Positions 43,635 through 52,669 of a stretch of 64,000 nucleotides of DNA are shown here, one piece after another (position 1 is the stretch's first letter; the number at the start of each line of letters is the position of its first letter). The DNA comes from Nodosilinea sp. WJT8-NPBG4. GTDB taxonomy: Bacteria; Cyanobacteriota; Cyanobacteriia; Phormidesmidales; Phormidesmidaceae. A model generated the notes under the pieces. That model was not told the DNA's origin. It worked only from the letters and a program-made list of their open reading frames with translations, and did no database searches. Made by a program: the position numbers and the translations under genes. The stretch spans positions 62,001 to 126,000 of the forward strand of contig JAHHHQ010000020.1 in assembly GCA_019359285.1 (NCBI GenBank), given 5' to 3'.

Positions 43635-44470
43635 ATGTCGTTTGCTCGTCACAACTTATCTAGCGCGTCCGTGCCTCTGACCTATCGGCAATGGGGAGAC
43701 GGAGAACCACTGATGCTGCTCCACGGGCTAGCCGACCACGGGTTAGTGTGGCAAAGCCTGGCCGAAACCTTAGGGCCGCGCTATCGCTGTCTGGCCCCTG
43801 ACCTGCGCGGCCATGGCGACAGCGGCAAACCCGGCGATGTCGCCGCTTACGATGCGCTTGAACTGGTTGACGATTTAGAAGCTCTGGCGATCGCCTGTCG
43901 CGGTGATCAAATCACCGTTGTGGCCCATTCGTGGGCCGCCAAACTGGCACTGCTGTGGGCCAAACGGCAACCCCACCGCGTTCGCCGTCTGGTTTTGGTG
44001 GATCCGTTTTTGTGAATCAGCTGCCGAGATGGTTGCAGCCCATGTTGCCGCTGTTCTATCGCACCCTTCCCTTTTTAAAGGTGATGGGGCCGTTTGAGAA
44101 CTATAAGGCGGCAGAATCTGTCGCCCGCACCCTGAAGCAGTACCGGGGCTGGAGCCCCCTGCAAGCCGCCGCGTTTCAAGCCGGCATGGAGAAGAAGCCC
44201 GATGGCCGCTGGGGAAGTAAGTTTGCGATCGCTGCCCGCAACGGCGTGTTTCACGACACACTGCATCGGGCAGGGCTCACCTCAAAGCTGGCGGTGCCAA
44301 CCCTACTGCTGCTGCCCCAAGCCGGGCTCAACCGCGCGGACTGGCAGCTCAAACCCTATCGCACCCATCTGCCCAATCTGAAAATACAAACCATCCCCGG
44401 CAACCACTGGCCCCACTTGGTAGAACCTGAGGGGTTTAATCAAAGCGTGGCCAATTACTTGGGAGGGTGA
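43635..44470 (+). pseudogene. Alpha/beta hydrolase disrupted by a frameshift
   Basis: The first frame (43635-44015) encodes the N-terminal half: LMLLHGLADHGLVW with the oxyanion-hole segment, DLRGHGDSGKPGD, and the nucleophile elbow VVAHSWAAKLAL, then LVLVDPFL and a stop. The remaining half, with LPRWLQPMLP and the catalytic-His motif GNHWPHLVEPEGF, is in another frame to 44470. Both halves join into one normal hydrolase of about 278 aa if one T is added to the TTTTT run at about 44008-44012 (PFF-VNQ). A single-base indel in a homopolymer is the best explanation; true pseudogene, error and programmed slippage all remain possible. Confidence 0.75.
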
Positions 44471-44488
44471 CTGGGGAGAAGGGGTATC

Positions 44489-44555
44489 AGGTGTAGGGTT
44501 CAAGGTTTTAGGCAGTGTCCCGAACCCTGCACCCTGCACCCTACACCTTGAACCA
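44489..44555. repeat. TGTAGGGTTCAAGG-type palindromic repeat
   Basis: Contains GGTGTAGGGTTCAAGG on the left and, inverted on the right, CCCTGCACCCTGCACCCTACACCTTGAACC (shown in part; the ACCCTGC unit is tandem). It belongs to the same family as the element at 41157-41220. It is preceded by a G-tract cluster (44461-44484, GGG-A-GGG-N5-GGGG-N4-GGGG) that could fold as a G-quadruplex in the stop region of the hydrolase. Confidence 0.65.
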
Positions 44556-44575
44556 TTGTCCCAATCCATCACAAA

Positions 44576-45682
44576 TTAATCGTGAATGGAGCCATCGGGC
44601 ATGATCGCCCCGGTGAGAATGGCGCCGGTGAGCTTGACCATGGTGCGACCGCCAACGGCTACCTTCGCGCCGCTGAGGTCGGCCCCGCTGAGGTCGGCCC
44701 CGCTAAAGTCAGCCCCGATCAGGTCGGCTTCGCGTAGGTTGGCGTGGCTGAGGTCGGCCTGGAGCAGGTTGGCGCGAAACAGTTTGGCCTTGCTGAGGTT
44801 GGCGCGGTTGAGATTAACCTTGTGCAAAAAGGCGTCGCTGAGGTCGGCCCCGCTGAGGTTAGCCTCGCTAAGGTTGCGTCCCCCGAAGTCTTTTTCGCGC
44901 AGGTTGGCTCCGCTCATGTCGGTGCCGCTGAGGTCGGGGCTCTGGCGCGATCGCGCGGCTCCGTTGCGGGTGTGGGCGTTGTAGCTGTTGTAGGAATCGC
45001 TAGGGGGTTTGGAGCTGGCCTGGCTGCTGGGGGGGGAGCTAGGTGTTTTGTCGTTGGTAGAGCTGGCCTGACTCTGGCTGCTCGAAGAACTGCCCTTGGC
45101 GCTGGCAGCCTTATCGCCCCCTACCCCTGCCGCTGCATCGCGCCGCTCACGGTAGGTTTGCGACTGGCTGGTGCTAGAGCTTGAGGAAGAGGGATCGCTG
45201 CTGGATGTGCTAGAGCCTGAGGATGGGTTGCCGTCGCTTTGGCTGGCTCCGTAGTAGCTGCCGCCGTAGGTGCTGCGCTGGTAGCGGTAGTAACGATTGT
45301 GGGAGGTCGATCGCTGCTCCTCTTCGCTGTCATGATCTTGGGACTGGGCACTACCGTAGCCCTTGCTGTAAGTCGAGCGATAGTCCCCGTTGCCGTAACC
45401 GCTTGTGGCCGAGGGTCGATAGCTGCTGCTGGCGGTGCCGTAGCGGGTACTGGCCGAGCTGGCGCTGCTGCGACTATTGCGGTTGTGCGATCGCAGCAAA
45501 TCTCGGGCGTGGTTCAGCGCTTTGATCTTTTCTTGGGCTTTTTGATACAGGCGCTCGTTGTCTTGGGGAATGCGATCGGGGTGCCAGACGAACACTAGAT
45601 CTTTATACGCCTGGTTGACATCCTCGATAGAGGCACCGGGCTCTAGCTCCAAAATTCTATAGGCGTTGTCCAGCTCTCGCAT
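44576..45682 (-). CDS. DnaJ-domain, Ser-rich linker, pentapeptide-repeat fusion protein
   Basis: Three parts are clear. Residues 1-65 are a J-domain with the HPD motif (VFVWHPDRIPQDNERLYQKA), the Hsp70-stimulating signature. Residues about 66-245 are a low-complexity Ser/Tyr/Gly/Gln-rich linker (for example SSGSSTSSSDPSSSSSSTS). Residues about 250-345 are pentapeptide repeats of A(D/N)LSG type (GTDMSGANLREKDFGGRNLS and following) forming a right-handed beta helix. It could recruit DnaK to a target bound by the beta helix, but this is inference. The long disordered linker may be a phase-separation or glycosylation-prone segment. Minus strand, monocistronic. Confidence 0.92.
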   Translation of the reverse strand: MRELDNAYRILELEPGASIEDVNQAYKDLVFVWHPDRIPQDNERLYQKAQEKIKALNHARDLLRSHNRNSRSSASSASTRYGTASSSYRPSATSGYGNGDYRSTYSKGYGSAQSQDHDSEEEQRSTSHNRYYRYQRSTYGGSYYGASQSDGNPSSGSSTSSSDPSSSSSSTSQSQTYRERRDAAAGVGGDKAASAKGSSSSSQSQASSTNDKTPSSPPSSQASSKPPSDSYNSYNAHTRNGAARSRQSPDLSGTDMSGANLREKDFGGRNLSEANLSGADLSDAFLHKVNLNRANLSKAKLFRANLLQADLSHANLREADLIGADFSGADLSGADLSGAKVAVGGRTMVKLTGAILTGAIMPDGSIHD

Positions 45683-45937
45683 GTAGAGACAATCTCGCGC
45701 TTAGGGTGTCAAGGCCGGTGCTCAACTCATAACATTTTAGGCGGGTTCCCCCCCTAGCGTAAGATCTGGGCCGTTATCTACTGGTTTGCTTAACGGCTTT
45801 GAACCTAAATCCCTTGATTCTTCGAAAGAATTTGGGGGATCGGCGCAGCTTAATATACATACATTAAGTTCAGTGCGTCTTCCAGCATGTTGCTTTCAGC
45901 ATGTTCTAGGCGGCTGATTAGCAGGAAGGAGAGGGCA

Positions 45938-46870
45938 ATGCGTGTACTGGTCATGGGTGGCACCCGGTTCATTGGGGTGTATCTAACCAAACTATTGATT
46001 GAGCAGGGCCACGAGGTGGTGCTGTTTAACCGGGGCAACCATCCCGCGCCGGTGGAGGGGGTGCCGACCATTGTGGGCGATCGCACCGACCCCAACATCC
46101 TCAAAACCCAGCTTGCGGGCGAAACCTTCGACGCCATCTTCGACAACAACGGGCGCGAGCTGTCGGATACCCAGCCGCTGGTTGAGATGTTTGGCGACAA
46201 GCTCCAGCACTTTGTCTACGTTAGCTCGGCTGGGGTATATCTCAAATCTGACCAAATGCCCCACATCGAAGGCGATGCAGTGGATCCAAAGAGCCGCCAC
46301 AAAGGCAAGTTTGAAACCGAAGCCTATCTGCAAGCCCAGGGGGTGCCCTTTACCTCGGTGCGTCCGGTCTATATCTATGGCCCGCAGAACTACAACCCAC
46401 TAGAGGCCTGGTTCTTTGATCGGGTGGTGCGCGATCGCCCCATTCCCATCCCCGGCAACGGCATGCACCTCACCCAGCTGGGCCATGTGCAAGATCTGGC
46501 GGCCGCCATGGCAGCGGTACTGGGCAACGAGACGGCGATCGGCCAAATCTACAACATCTCCGGCGAAAAAGCCGTCACCTTCGATGGCCTAGCTCGCGCC
46601 TGCGCCACGGCAGCGGGTAAGGATCCTGATGGCCTCAGGATTGTTCACTACGACCCCAAAGCCTTTGATTTTGGCAAGGTCAAGGCTTTCCCCATGCGGG
46701 TGCAGCACTTCTTTGCCGCCATCGATAAGGCTCAAGCAGAACTGGGTTGGGCACCCACCTACGACTTGGTTGCGGGCCTAAAAGATTCACTTCAAAATGA
46801 TTATTTGGCCTCTGGTGCAGACAAAGCCGAAGTGGATTTTTCCTTAGACGACAAAATTCTAGGTGCTTAG
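45938..46870 (+). CDS. NAD-dependent epimerase/dehydratase, CSP41-like
   Basis: A 310-aa Rossmann-fold SDR-type protein. It begins MRVLVMGGTRFIGVYLTKLL with the GxxGxxG-like nucleotide motif, has the FVYVSSAGVYLKSD active-site region (Ser and Tyr) near 100, SVRPVYIYGPQNYNPLE near 143, and ends with LGWAPTYDLVAGLKDSL. It resembles the chloroplast RNA-binding protein CSP41 and its cyanobacterial homologues, so an RNA-related role is possible instead of a sugar epimerase role. I start at ATG 45938 because GGAAGGAGAG precedes it; the frame is open to 45887. A hairpin repeat follows at 46891. Confidence 0.88.
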   Translation: MRVLVMGGTRFIGVYLTKLLIEQGHEVVLFNRGNHPAPVEGVPTIVGDRTDPNILKTQLAGETFDAIFDNNGRELSDTQPLVEMFGDKLQHFVYVSSAGVYLKSDQMPHIEGDAVDPKSRHKGKFETEAYLQAQGVPFTSVRPVYIYGPQNYNPLEAWFFDRVVRDRPIPIPGNGMHLTQLGHVQDLAAAMAAVLGNETAIGQIYNISGEKAVTFDGLARACATAAGKDPDGLRIVHYDPKAFDFGKVKAFPMRVQHFFAAIDKAQAELGWAPTYDLVAGLKDSLQNDYLASGADKAEVDFSLDDKILGA

Positions 46871-46890
46871 ATAAGCTTGCGATACTTCGC

Positions 46891-46913
46891 TAGGGTGGGC
46901 ATTGCTCACCCTA
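46891..46913. repeat. TAGGGTGGGCATTGCTCACCCTA palindrome
   Basis: Stem TAGGGTG with CACCCTA around a 9-nt loop, 21 nt after the CSP41-like stop. It may terminate that gene, although there is no T-run. It is one of several similar small palindromes in the window (compare 32685-32710 and 57031-57052). Confidence 0.6.
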
Positions 46914-47161
46914 AGTCTGGGTGATGAGGGGTAGCTATCTCACGTGCTATGACAGCCAGCTAATGATCGCCTCGATCGCATTAAAGCCTTGGTCTCAGTT
47001 GCCTTCTACAGGTCATCCTTTAATCACCTAACTTTCCCAGACAGTGATCTCTTGACTACAATGGAAAGATTGAGAAGATTTTCTCATCGATGATCTGGGC
47101 GTCTAGCAATGTGTGGCTTCCAGGTCTGCTGAACCATTCATCTGCCTAAAAGGCCCAAGCT

Positions 47162-48526
47162 ATGCCACTGCCTGTTGTTGCGGTTATCGGACGCCCAAAT
47201 GTGGGCAAATCTACTTTGGTGAACCGCCTGGCCGGGGCTCAAGACGCCATTGTCTACGACCAGCCGGGGGTGACGCGCGATCGCACCTACCAGCCCGCCT
47301 TTTGGCGCGATCGCGACTACCTAGTCGTCGATACCGGTGGCCTAGTATTTGACGACGACACCGAATTTTTGCCCTACATTCGCGAGCAGGCCCAGCTGGC
47401 CCTCACTGAAGCCAGTGCCGCGGTGCTGGTGGTCGATGGGAAAGCTGGCCCCACAGAATCTGATCGGGAGATCGCTTCTTGGCTCAGACAGCAGTCGGTG
47501 CCCGTGTTACTGGCGGTCAACAAGTGCGAATCGTTGGACAACGGCCTGGTGCAGGCGGCTCAGTTTTGGGAGCTGGGGCTGGGTGAGCCCTACGCCGTCT
47601 CCGGCATTCACGGCAACGGCACAGGCGAACTGCTGGATGCCCTGGTAGAGTTTCTGCCCGAAACCGTTGAGGAAGCCGCCGAAGAAGAAGTCAAAGTCGC
47701 TATTGTGGGGCGGCCCAACGTGGGCAAGTCGAGCCTGCTGAATGCCTTTGTGGGCGAAACCCGCGCCATTGTTAGCCCAATCTCGGGGACGACCCGGGAT
47801 GCGATCGACATGCAGGTGCAGCACGGCGACAAAATCTATCGCCTGATCGACACTGCCGGCATTCGCAAGAAAAAGAGTGTGGAGTACGGGCCAGAGTTTT
47901 TTGGCATTAACCGCGCTTTCAAGGCCATTCGCCGAGCCGACGTGGTGCTGCTAGTGATCGACGCCCTCGATGGTGTTACTGAGCAAGATCAAAAGCTGGC
48001 GGGCCGCATCGAAGAAGACGGCCGCGCCTGCATTATTGTCGTCAACAAGTGGGATGCGGTGGAAAAAGATAGCCACACCATCTACGATTTCGACCACCAA
48101 ATTTCCGCCCGACTAAACTTTCTCGATTGGGCCAAGCGGATCTTTGTCAGCGCCAAGACCGGTCAGCGGGTGCCCAAAATTCTAGAGCTGGTCGATCAGG
48201 CGGTGGAGCAGCACCGTCGTCGGGTCAGCACCTCGGTGGTCAACGAAGTGCTGGAGGATGCGGTCAAGTGGCACACGCCACCTACCACCCGCCAGGGTCG
48301 TCAGGGCCGCATCTACTACGGCACTCAGGTCACCGTGCGGCCGCCCTCCTTCACCCTATTTGTCAATGATCCCCACCTCCTGAAGGACAACTACCGTCGC
48401 TATGTGGAGCGGCAGTTCCGCGAAAACCTGGGCTTTGAGGGCACGCCGATTCGCATCTTCTGGCGAGGCAAGGCCATACGCGACTTGGAGCGCAACAACC
48501 CCAACCGAGCGACGAAGGTGAAGTGA
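47162..48526 (+). CDS. der: Double-Era-like ribosome-assembly GTPase
   Basis: GTPase needed for 50S ribosome assembly (EngA). Two tandem GTPase domains are visible: the first P-loop [14 protein letters not shown] at residue 11 with DTGG and NKCE, and the second [14 protein letters not shown] near 182 with DTAGI and NKWD. The C-terminal KH-like domain (about 355-450) ends in basic residues. At 454 aa it is normal. It heads the region der-ecfT-trpE/pabB-pipX-pipY-sepF-proC. EngA has been reported to interact with PipX in Synechococcus elongatus, which gives the neighbourhood some functional sense. Confidence 0.97.
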   Translation: MPLPVVAVIGRPNVGKSTLVNRLAGAQDAIVYDQPGVTRDRTYQPAFWRDRDYLVVDTGGLVFDDDTEFLPYIREQAQLALTEASAAVLVVDGKAGPTESDREIASWLRQQSVPVLLAVNKCESLDNGLVQAAQFWELGLGEPYAVSGIHGNGTGELLDALVEFLPETVEEAAEEEVKVAIVGRPNVGKSSLLNAFVGETRAIVSPISGTTRDAIDMQVQHGDKIYRLIDTAGIRKKKSVEYGPEFFGINRAFKAIRRADVVLLVIDALDGVTEQDQKLAGRIEEDGRACIIVVNKWDAVEKDSHTIYDFDHQISARLNFLDWAKRIFVSAKTGQRVPKILELVDQAVEQHRRRVSTSVVNEVLEDAVKWHTPPTTRQGRQGRIYYGTQVTVRPPSFTLFVNDPHLLKDNYRRYVERQFRENLGFEGTPIRIFWRGKAIRDLERNNPNRATKVK

Positions 48527-48527
48527 A

Positions 48528-48634
48528 ATTTTGGATTTAGGATTAGTTAGGCGTGTTGGTTAAAATCCTTGCGACTTGAGTCCGCAGGCTGTCTCTGGTG
48601 AGATAGCTGTAACCCAAAATCGCAAATCCAAAAT
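48528..48634. repeat. Inverted repeat ATTTTGGATTT / AAATCCAAAAT
   Basis: Perfect 11-bp arms at 48528-48538 and 48624-48634 separated by 85 nt fill most of the der-ecfT intergenic space. ATTTTGGATTT-type inverted repeats are common in cyanobacterial intergenic DNA. No gene lies inside. Confidence 0.6.
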
Positions 48635-48675
48635 CCGAAATCGGTAAAGGTAGTCAGAAACCAACCCACAACTCC

Positions 48676-49590
48676 ATGGATCTTCTTCGATCGCTACCCA
48701 TTGGCCTTTATCTGGAGCAGCCGGTGACCTGGCTGCACCGGCTTGATCCCAGGGTCAAGATGGCTTGGCTGATGAGCATTTTGGTGACGCCCATTTTGGC
48801 GAATGCCTACTGGCGGTTTGGGCTGGTGGCGCTGCTGGTGCTGCTAACTCTGGCGGCGCTGATTCCGCTGCGGGTATGGCGCCAGCAGATGGGTTGGCTG
48901 GTGGTGCTCAGCGGCATCGTGATGTTGTTGACCTTTGTCATGCCCGACGGGCTTCAGGTGGCGCAGACGCCTCGGCTGCCCACCCCAGGCGATATGGTCA
49001 CCCTAGAGAATCCGCCGGAGGTGTTGCCCGCGCTGCCGCAGCCCACGTCCTACCGCTATGTGGTGTTTGACTGGGGGCCGATTAACGTAACGCGGCGATC
49101 GCTCGATTTAGGCATTCGCATTGGCACTCTGCTGTTTACGCTGATCTACGGCACCAACCTCTACCTGCTCACCACCGCGCCTGAAGAAATTACTGTGGCC
49201 CTAGAGGCGCTGATGGCTCCGCTGCGGTGGTTTCGTCTGCCGGTGACCGAGATTGCCCTGACGGTGACACTCTCACTGCGGTTCATCCCCCTAGTGCTGG
49301 AGGAGGTGCAAAATTTGGTGCGATCGGTGCAGACCCGCGCTATTAACTGGAAGAAACTGGGCTTTCGTGGCTCGGCTCAGGTGTGGCTATCGGTGATGGA
49401 GCGCCTGCTGCAAAATCTGCTGCTGCGGGCCGAGCAGATCGCGGCAGCAATGGAGGTGCGCGGTTTCACCAGCCCCAATGAGCATCGGGTGCGCTGGTAT
49501 CAGCTGTTGCTCCGGTCGTGGGACTGGTTTGCCCTGGGGCTGTTAGTCGTGTTTTGGTGGGCGCGCTGGGTATGGGGAGGCGAGATTTGA
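48676..49590 (+). CDS. ecfT: Energy-coupling factor transporter transmembrane protein
   Basis: EcfT/CbiQ-type scaffold of an energy-coupling factor vitamin or metal importer, which links the S component to two ATPases. 304 aa with about six membrane helices; N-terminal LEQPVTWLHRLDPRVKMAW is typical. The cytoplasmic coupling motif AAMEVRGFTS (an A-x3-RG form) near residue 258 contacts the ATPases. No S component or ATPase gene is adjacent, as in many cyanobacteria. Its stop overlaps the start of the next gene. Confidence 0.92.
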   Translation: MDLLRSLPIGLYLEQPVTWLHRLDPRVKMAWLMSILVTPILANAYWRFGLVALLVLLTLAALIPLRVWRQQMGWLVVLSGIVMLLTFVMPDGLQVAQTPRLPTPGDMVTLENPPEVLPALPQPTSYRYVVFDWGPINVTRRSLDLGIRIGTLLFTLIYGTNLYLLTTAPEEITVALEALMAPLRWFRLPVTEIALTVTLSLRFIPLVLEEVQNLVRSVQTRAINWKKLGFRGSAQVWLSVMERLLQNLLLRAEQIAAAMEVRGFTSPNEHRVRWYQLLLRSWDWFALGLLVVFWWARWVWGGEI

Positions 49591-51044
49591 CCTGTTGGGT
49601 GCGATCGCAGTCCCTCAAGCACCGCACCGGCAGCGACATTTTCCAGGCCCTCTACGGTGATCTGTTGCGGCAGCCCCCCAGCCCCTCCACCCTGGTGGCC
49701 CTGCTAGAGAGCCCCTACCCCTCACCAGCTGCGGCCCAGCTCCACGCTGCCCAGGGGCACTACTCGATCTGTGCTGGGCCGCCTCGCCAAGCCGAGGGAC
49801 TGCCCCAGATGTGGACTCCGTCGATGGGGAGCATTCTGCCCATGCTACGGGAGCGGTTGGTCGAGGGCGAGCAGCTAGCGCTCCTTGGAGACGAGGCCGA
49901 GACCGCTGAGCAAACCCTGCCATTTACCGGCGGTTGGTTGGGCTGGCTCGGCTATGACTTGGCCTGGGAAATCGAGCGCTTGCCTATTCTTAAAACCGAT
50001 TCCCTCCCCTTTCCGGTGGCACTTTGGTACGAGCCAGAGACCTTTGCCGTGCTCGACCATCAGACCCAGCGGCTGTGGCTGTTTGCCCCCTCCTCCGCAG
50101 GGCTAGATACTATGGAGAAGCAGCTGGAGCTGCCTACCCCAGACGAAGCCTGCTTTACCTCGCCAGAAGGCGATCCCCGCCTTGTGACCCTGGGTATGGC
50201 GGCGGCAGAGTACCAGCAAGCCGTGCTTCAGGCGAAGCAGCATATTCAGGCGGGGGATGTGTTTCAGGTCAATCTTTCCCTTCGCTTCTCAACGGTTACC
50301 ACAGCCCACAGCTGGGCGTTGTACCGTCAGCTGCACCGCATCAACCCGTCGCCCTTTGCCTGCTACTGGCGCACCCCCTGGGGCGATGTGATTAGCTGTT
50401 CGCCCGAGCGGCTGGTGAAATTACAGGATGGCATTGCCCAGACTCGCCCCATTGCCGGCACCCGGCCGCGGGGAGCAACACCAGAACAGGATGCAGAGCT
50501 GGCCAAAACCTTGCTCAGCAACCCCAAAGAGCGGGCCGAGCACATCATGCTGGTGGATCTGGAACGCAACGATCTGGGCCGGGTGTGTCGGTGGGGCACC
50601 GTGCAGGTGAATGAGCTGCTGACCGTGGAGTACTACAGCCATGTGATGCACCTAGTTAGCAACGTAGTGGGGGAACTGGGGCGCGATCCCCGCGCTGGTG
50701 AGTTTCGCCAATACAATGCCATTGACCTCATCCAGGCTACTTTCCCTGGCGGCACCATCACCGGCTGTCCTAAGGTGCGCTGCATGGAAATTATCGAAGA
50801 CCTAGAGCCCGTTCGCCGCAGCCTGTTCTACGGCTCCTGTGGCTATCTCGATCGCCGTGGCCACCTCGATCTAAACATTCTGATTCGCACGCTGTTGGTT
50901 GGGCACACTGATAGCTCAATGACTGCGTCTACCGTGTGGGGTCAGGTCGGGGCCGGCATCGTCGCCGACAGTGATCCGGCCAAAGAGTGGCAAGAATCTC
51001 TGCAAAAAGCTAGGGCACAACTGCTGGCGCTGGGGTTGGGGTAG
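49587..51044 (+). CDS. Anthranilate synthase component I / chorismate-binding enzyme (TrpE/PabB family)
   Basis: Chorismate-using enzyme that makes anthranilate or aminodeoxychorismate. Conserved C-terminal motifs are CSPERLVKL, PIAGTRPRG, HIMLVDLERNDLGRV and TFPGGTITGCPKVRCMEII. The PIAGTRPRG motif has Ala where PabB enzymes have the catalytic Lys (PIKGT), which favours anthranilate synthase; an LLES-like ALLESPYPS segment matches the Trp feedback site. The FPGGTITG segment is PabB-like, so the call stays open. I start at TTG 49587: GGAGG at 49576-49580 lies 6 nt upstream, and the start overlaps the ecfT stop by 4 nt (TTGA). An ATG at 49572 is the alternative. Confidence 0.9.
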   Translation: MTCWVRSQSLKHRTGSDIFQALYGDLLRQPPSPSTLVALLESPYPSPAAAQLHAAQGHYSICAGPPRQAEGLPQMWTPSMGSILPMLRERLVEGEQLALLGDEAETAEQTLPFTGGWLGWLGYDLAWEIERLPILKTDSLPFPVALWYEPETFAVLDHQTQRLWLFAPSSAGLDTMEKQLELPTPDEACFTSPEGDPRLVTLGMAAAEYQQAVLQAKQHIQAGDVFQVNLSLRFSTVTTAHSWALYRQLHRINPSPFACYWRTPWGDVISCSPERLVKLQDGIAQTRPIAGTRPRGATPEQDAELAKTLLSNPKERAEHIMLVDLERNDLGRVCRWGTVQVNELLTVEYYSHVMHLVSNVVGELGRDPRAGEFRQYNAIDLIQATFPGGTITGCPKVRCMEIIEDLEPVRRSLFYGSCGYLDRRGHLDLNILIRTLLVGHTDSSMTASTVWGQVGAGIVADSDPAKEWQESLQKARAQLLALGLG

Positions 51045-51182
51045 CTCCGCCATTCTCCGTAAATAACGGGTGATCTGCTTGGGAATGCATGCAGACAGCG
51101 CACCAGGTTCTAGAATGCATGTGGCGAATTGAACAGACACGACCATCATCCTGCCATAAGGAAGAGCCTCTCTCATACTCGA

Positions 51183-51455
51183 ATGAGCACAGAAACCTAT
51201 CTAAATCACCCCAATTTTGGCCTGCTCTTTAGAGTGTGTATAGTAGACGACGGTCAAGAGCTGTATGCCACGCTCTATGCCCAGCGGCTGTTTTTTTTGG
51301 TCACCAATTCCCCCGCTGAGGGATTGGTGTTTCAACCCCTAGGCCGGAGCAACGCTCGCATGATGCTAGAAAGCCGCCTGCGGATTTTGCGGCGAGCAGG
51401 CCAGCAGGCCGACTTCGATCGCCTCCAGCACACCTATAAGCAAACCTTTCAATGA
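51183..51455 (+). CDS. pipX: PII-interacting protein X
   Basis: A 90-residue cyanobacterial nitrogen regulator that binds either NtcA, as a co-activator, or PII (GlnB), depending on 2-oxoglutarate. The N-terminal domain carries the family signature YLNHPNFGLLFRVC, then LYATLYAQRLFFLVT, and the C-terminal helices contain LESRLRILRRAGQ and HTYKQTFQ. It overlaps pipY by 4 nt (ATGA), the known pipX-pipY operon with translational coupling. The ATG at 51183 is chosen because it begins the conserved MSTETYLNHP. The window also carries two NtcA promoters at 56.2-56.5 kb. Confidence 0.96.
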   Translation: MSTETYLNHPNFGLLFRVCIVDDGQELYATLYAQRLFFLVTNSPAEGLVFQPLGRSNARMMLESRLRILRRAGQQADFDRLQHTYKQTFQ

Positions 51456-52147
51456 CCGCTGCCCTCGGTGCTCTGCCTGAGCAATTTGATCGGATTCGGC
51501 AAAGCATTCCCCCCACGGTAACCCTGATTGCGGTTACCAAGTTTTTGCCGGTAGAAACAATCCGCTCTGCCTACGACAGAGGCATACGTCATTTTGGCGA
51601 GAGCCGGGTGCAGGAGGCGATCGCGAAACAAGCCGACCTCAGCGACCTGCCCGACATCACCTGGCACCTGATTGGCCGCCTACAAACCAACAAAGCCTAC
51701 AAAGCCGTCGAACACTTCGACTGGATTCACTCGGTAGACGGTCTGAAGTTAGCCCAGCGGCTCGACCAGGCGGCTCAAGAACTGGGGAAAGTGCCCCAGT
51801 GTTGCCTTCAGGTCAAGCTGGTGCCCGACCCGCCCAAGGCCGGCCTTGATGCCGCCGAACTGCATGCGCTGCTGCCCCAGTTCGATCAGCTAGCCCACCT
51901 TAGAATTCGCGGCCTAATGACCATTCCCCCCCAAGGGTCGAGCGGGGATACAGCACGTGGGGTGTTTGTGGGGGCCAAATCCCTCGCTGACACCATCAAC
52001 GAAACCAGCTTTAACCGGTTGCACATTGACCAGCTTTCCATGGGCATGTCGGGGGACTATGAGGCTGCGATCGCCTGTGGAGCCACCATGGTGCGCTTAG
52101 GCACCATACTGTTTGGCGCTCGACCGCCATCTCCCCAACTCAGCTAG
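51452..52147 (+). CDS. pipY: PLP-binding homeostasis protein PipY (YggS/PLPBP family)
   Basis: Pyridoxal-phosphate-binding protein of the alanine-racemase fold, with no known catalysis; controls vitamin B6 and amino/keto acid balance. The PLP Lys is in LIAVTKFLPVE near residue 30; HFGESRVQEAIAKQ, WHLIGRLQTNKAYKAV, LRIRGLMTIPP and LSMGMSGDYEAAIACGATMVRLG are standard. At 231 aa it is slightly long. It is translationally coupled to pipX. Confidence 0.95.
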   Translation: MTAALGALPEQFDRIRQSIPPTVTLIAVTKFLPVETIRSAYDRGIRHFGESRVQEAIAKQADLSDLPDITWHLIGRLQTNKAYKAVEHFDWIHSVDGLKLAQRLDQAAQELGKVPQCCLQVKLVPDPPKAGLDAAELHALLPQFDQLAHLRIRGLMTIPPQGSSGDTARGVFVGAKSLADTINETSFNRLHIDQLSMGMSGDYEAAIACGATMVRLGTILFGARPPSPQLS

Positions 52148-52669
52148 GGCAGGATCCGGCCATTTTTACCCTAGGTTCCTAACTTGAACCGGAAGCAGAG
52201 ACAGCGGCGGTGCAACGGGTTGGGGCGATCGCTAGCGGCCACTGATGCCGGTTATTCTCCCAGTCAAAAATTTGTGTTCTGACGCAGGACCAAAACGAGA
52301 TTGAGAAAACTTTAACTAATTGTGAATGGACTTTTCCTTTTTTTGATTTCATGTATACTGTGGACTCAATATTCCATGCACGGAATATTAAGGCAAAATC
52401 CTAAGTCTGCCCTAGCTCAGAGAGAAGCGTCACCTGATAGTGTTGTTTTATCGCTGGGTTTTTAGATTAGGTTTAGGCAGTCAGCAACCCTTCTAAAGGG
52501 CCTGGCTAACCCATAACCCCAGGCTAGCCCCACTAATTTTCAAAACAGCCGTTGCAAATGGAAAATTGGCGCTATCATGGCCCTCGGATAACCGGAGCAT
52601 GATGTGCCCCATTGGTCGAAGGCCACGGGGTTGGTCTACCAGAGTGATAGTCATCGTGGAGTGTAAGTT
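52148..52669. other. sepF leader region
   Basis: A 522-bp gap. The part 52300-52390 is AT-rich and holds the promoter-palindrome element annotated separately. The segment 52490-52660 has moderate GC and no open frame with a ribosome binding site on the plus strand; the long minus-strand frame 52493-53293 is the mirror of sepF. So the sepF mRNA probably has a long 5' leader of about 300 nt. Confidence 0.5.
52354..52389 (+). promoter_or_regulatory. Promoter -10 with downstream operator-like palindrome
   Basis: TATACT (52354-52359) is a strong -10 candidate behind a T-rich stretch with TTGATT at 52343. About 9 nt further lies a perfect 8-bp inverted repeat AATATTCC (52368-52375) and GGAATATT (52382-52389) separated by 6 nt. 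The palindrome would cover the start of the transcript, either as a repressor site or as a hairpin at the RNA 5' end. It lies about 280 nt upstream of sepF. Confidence 0.5.
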
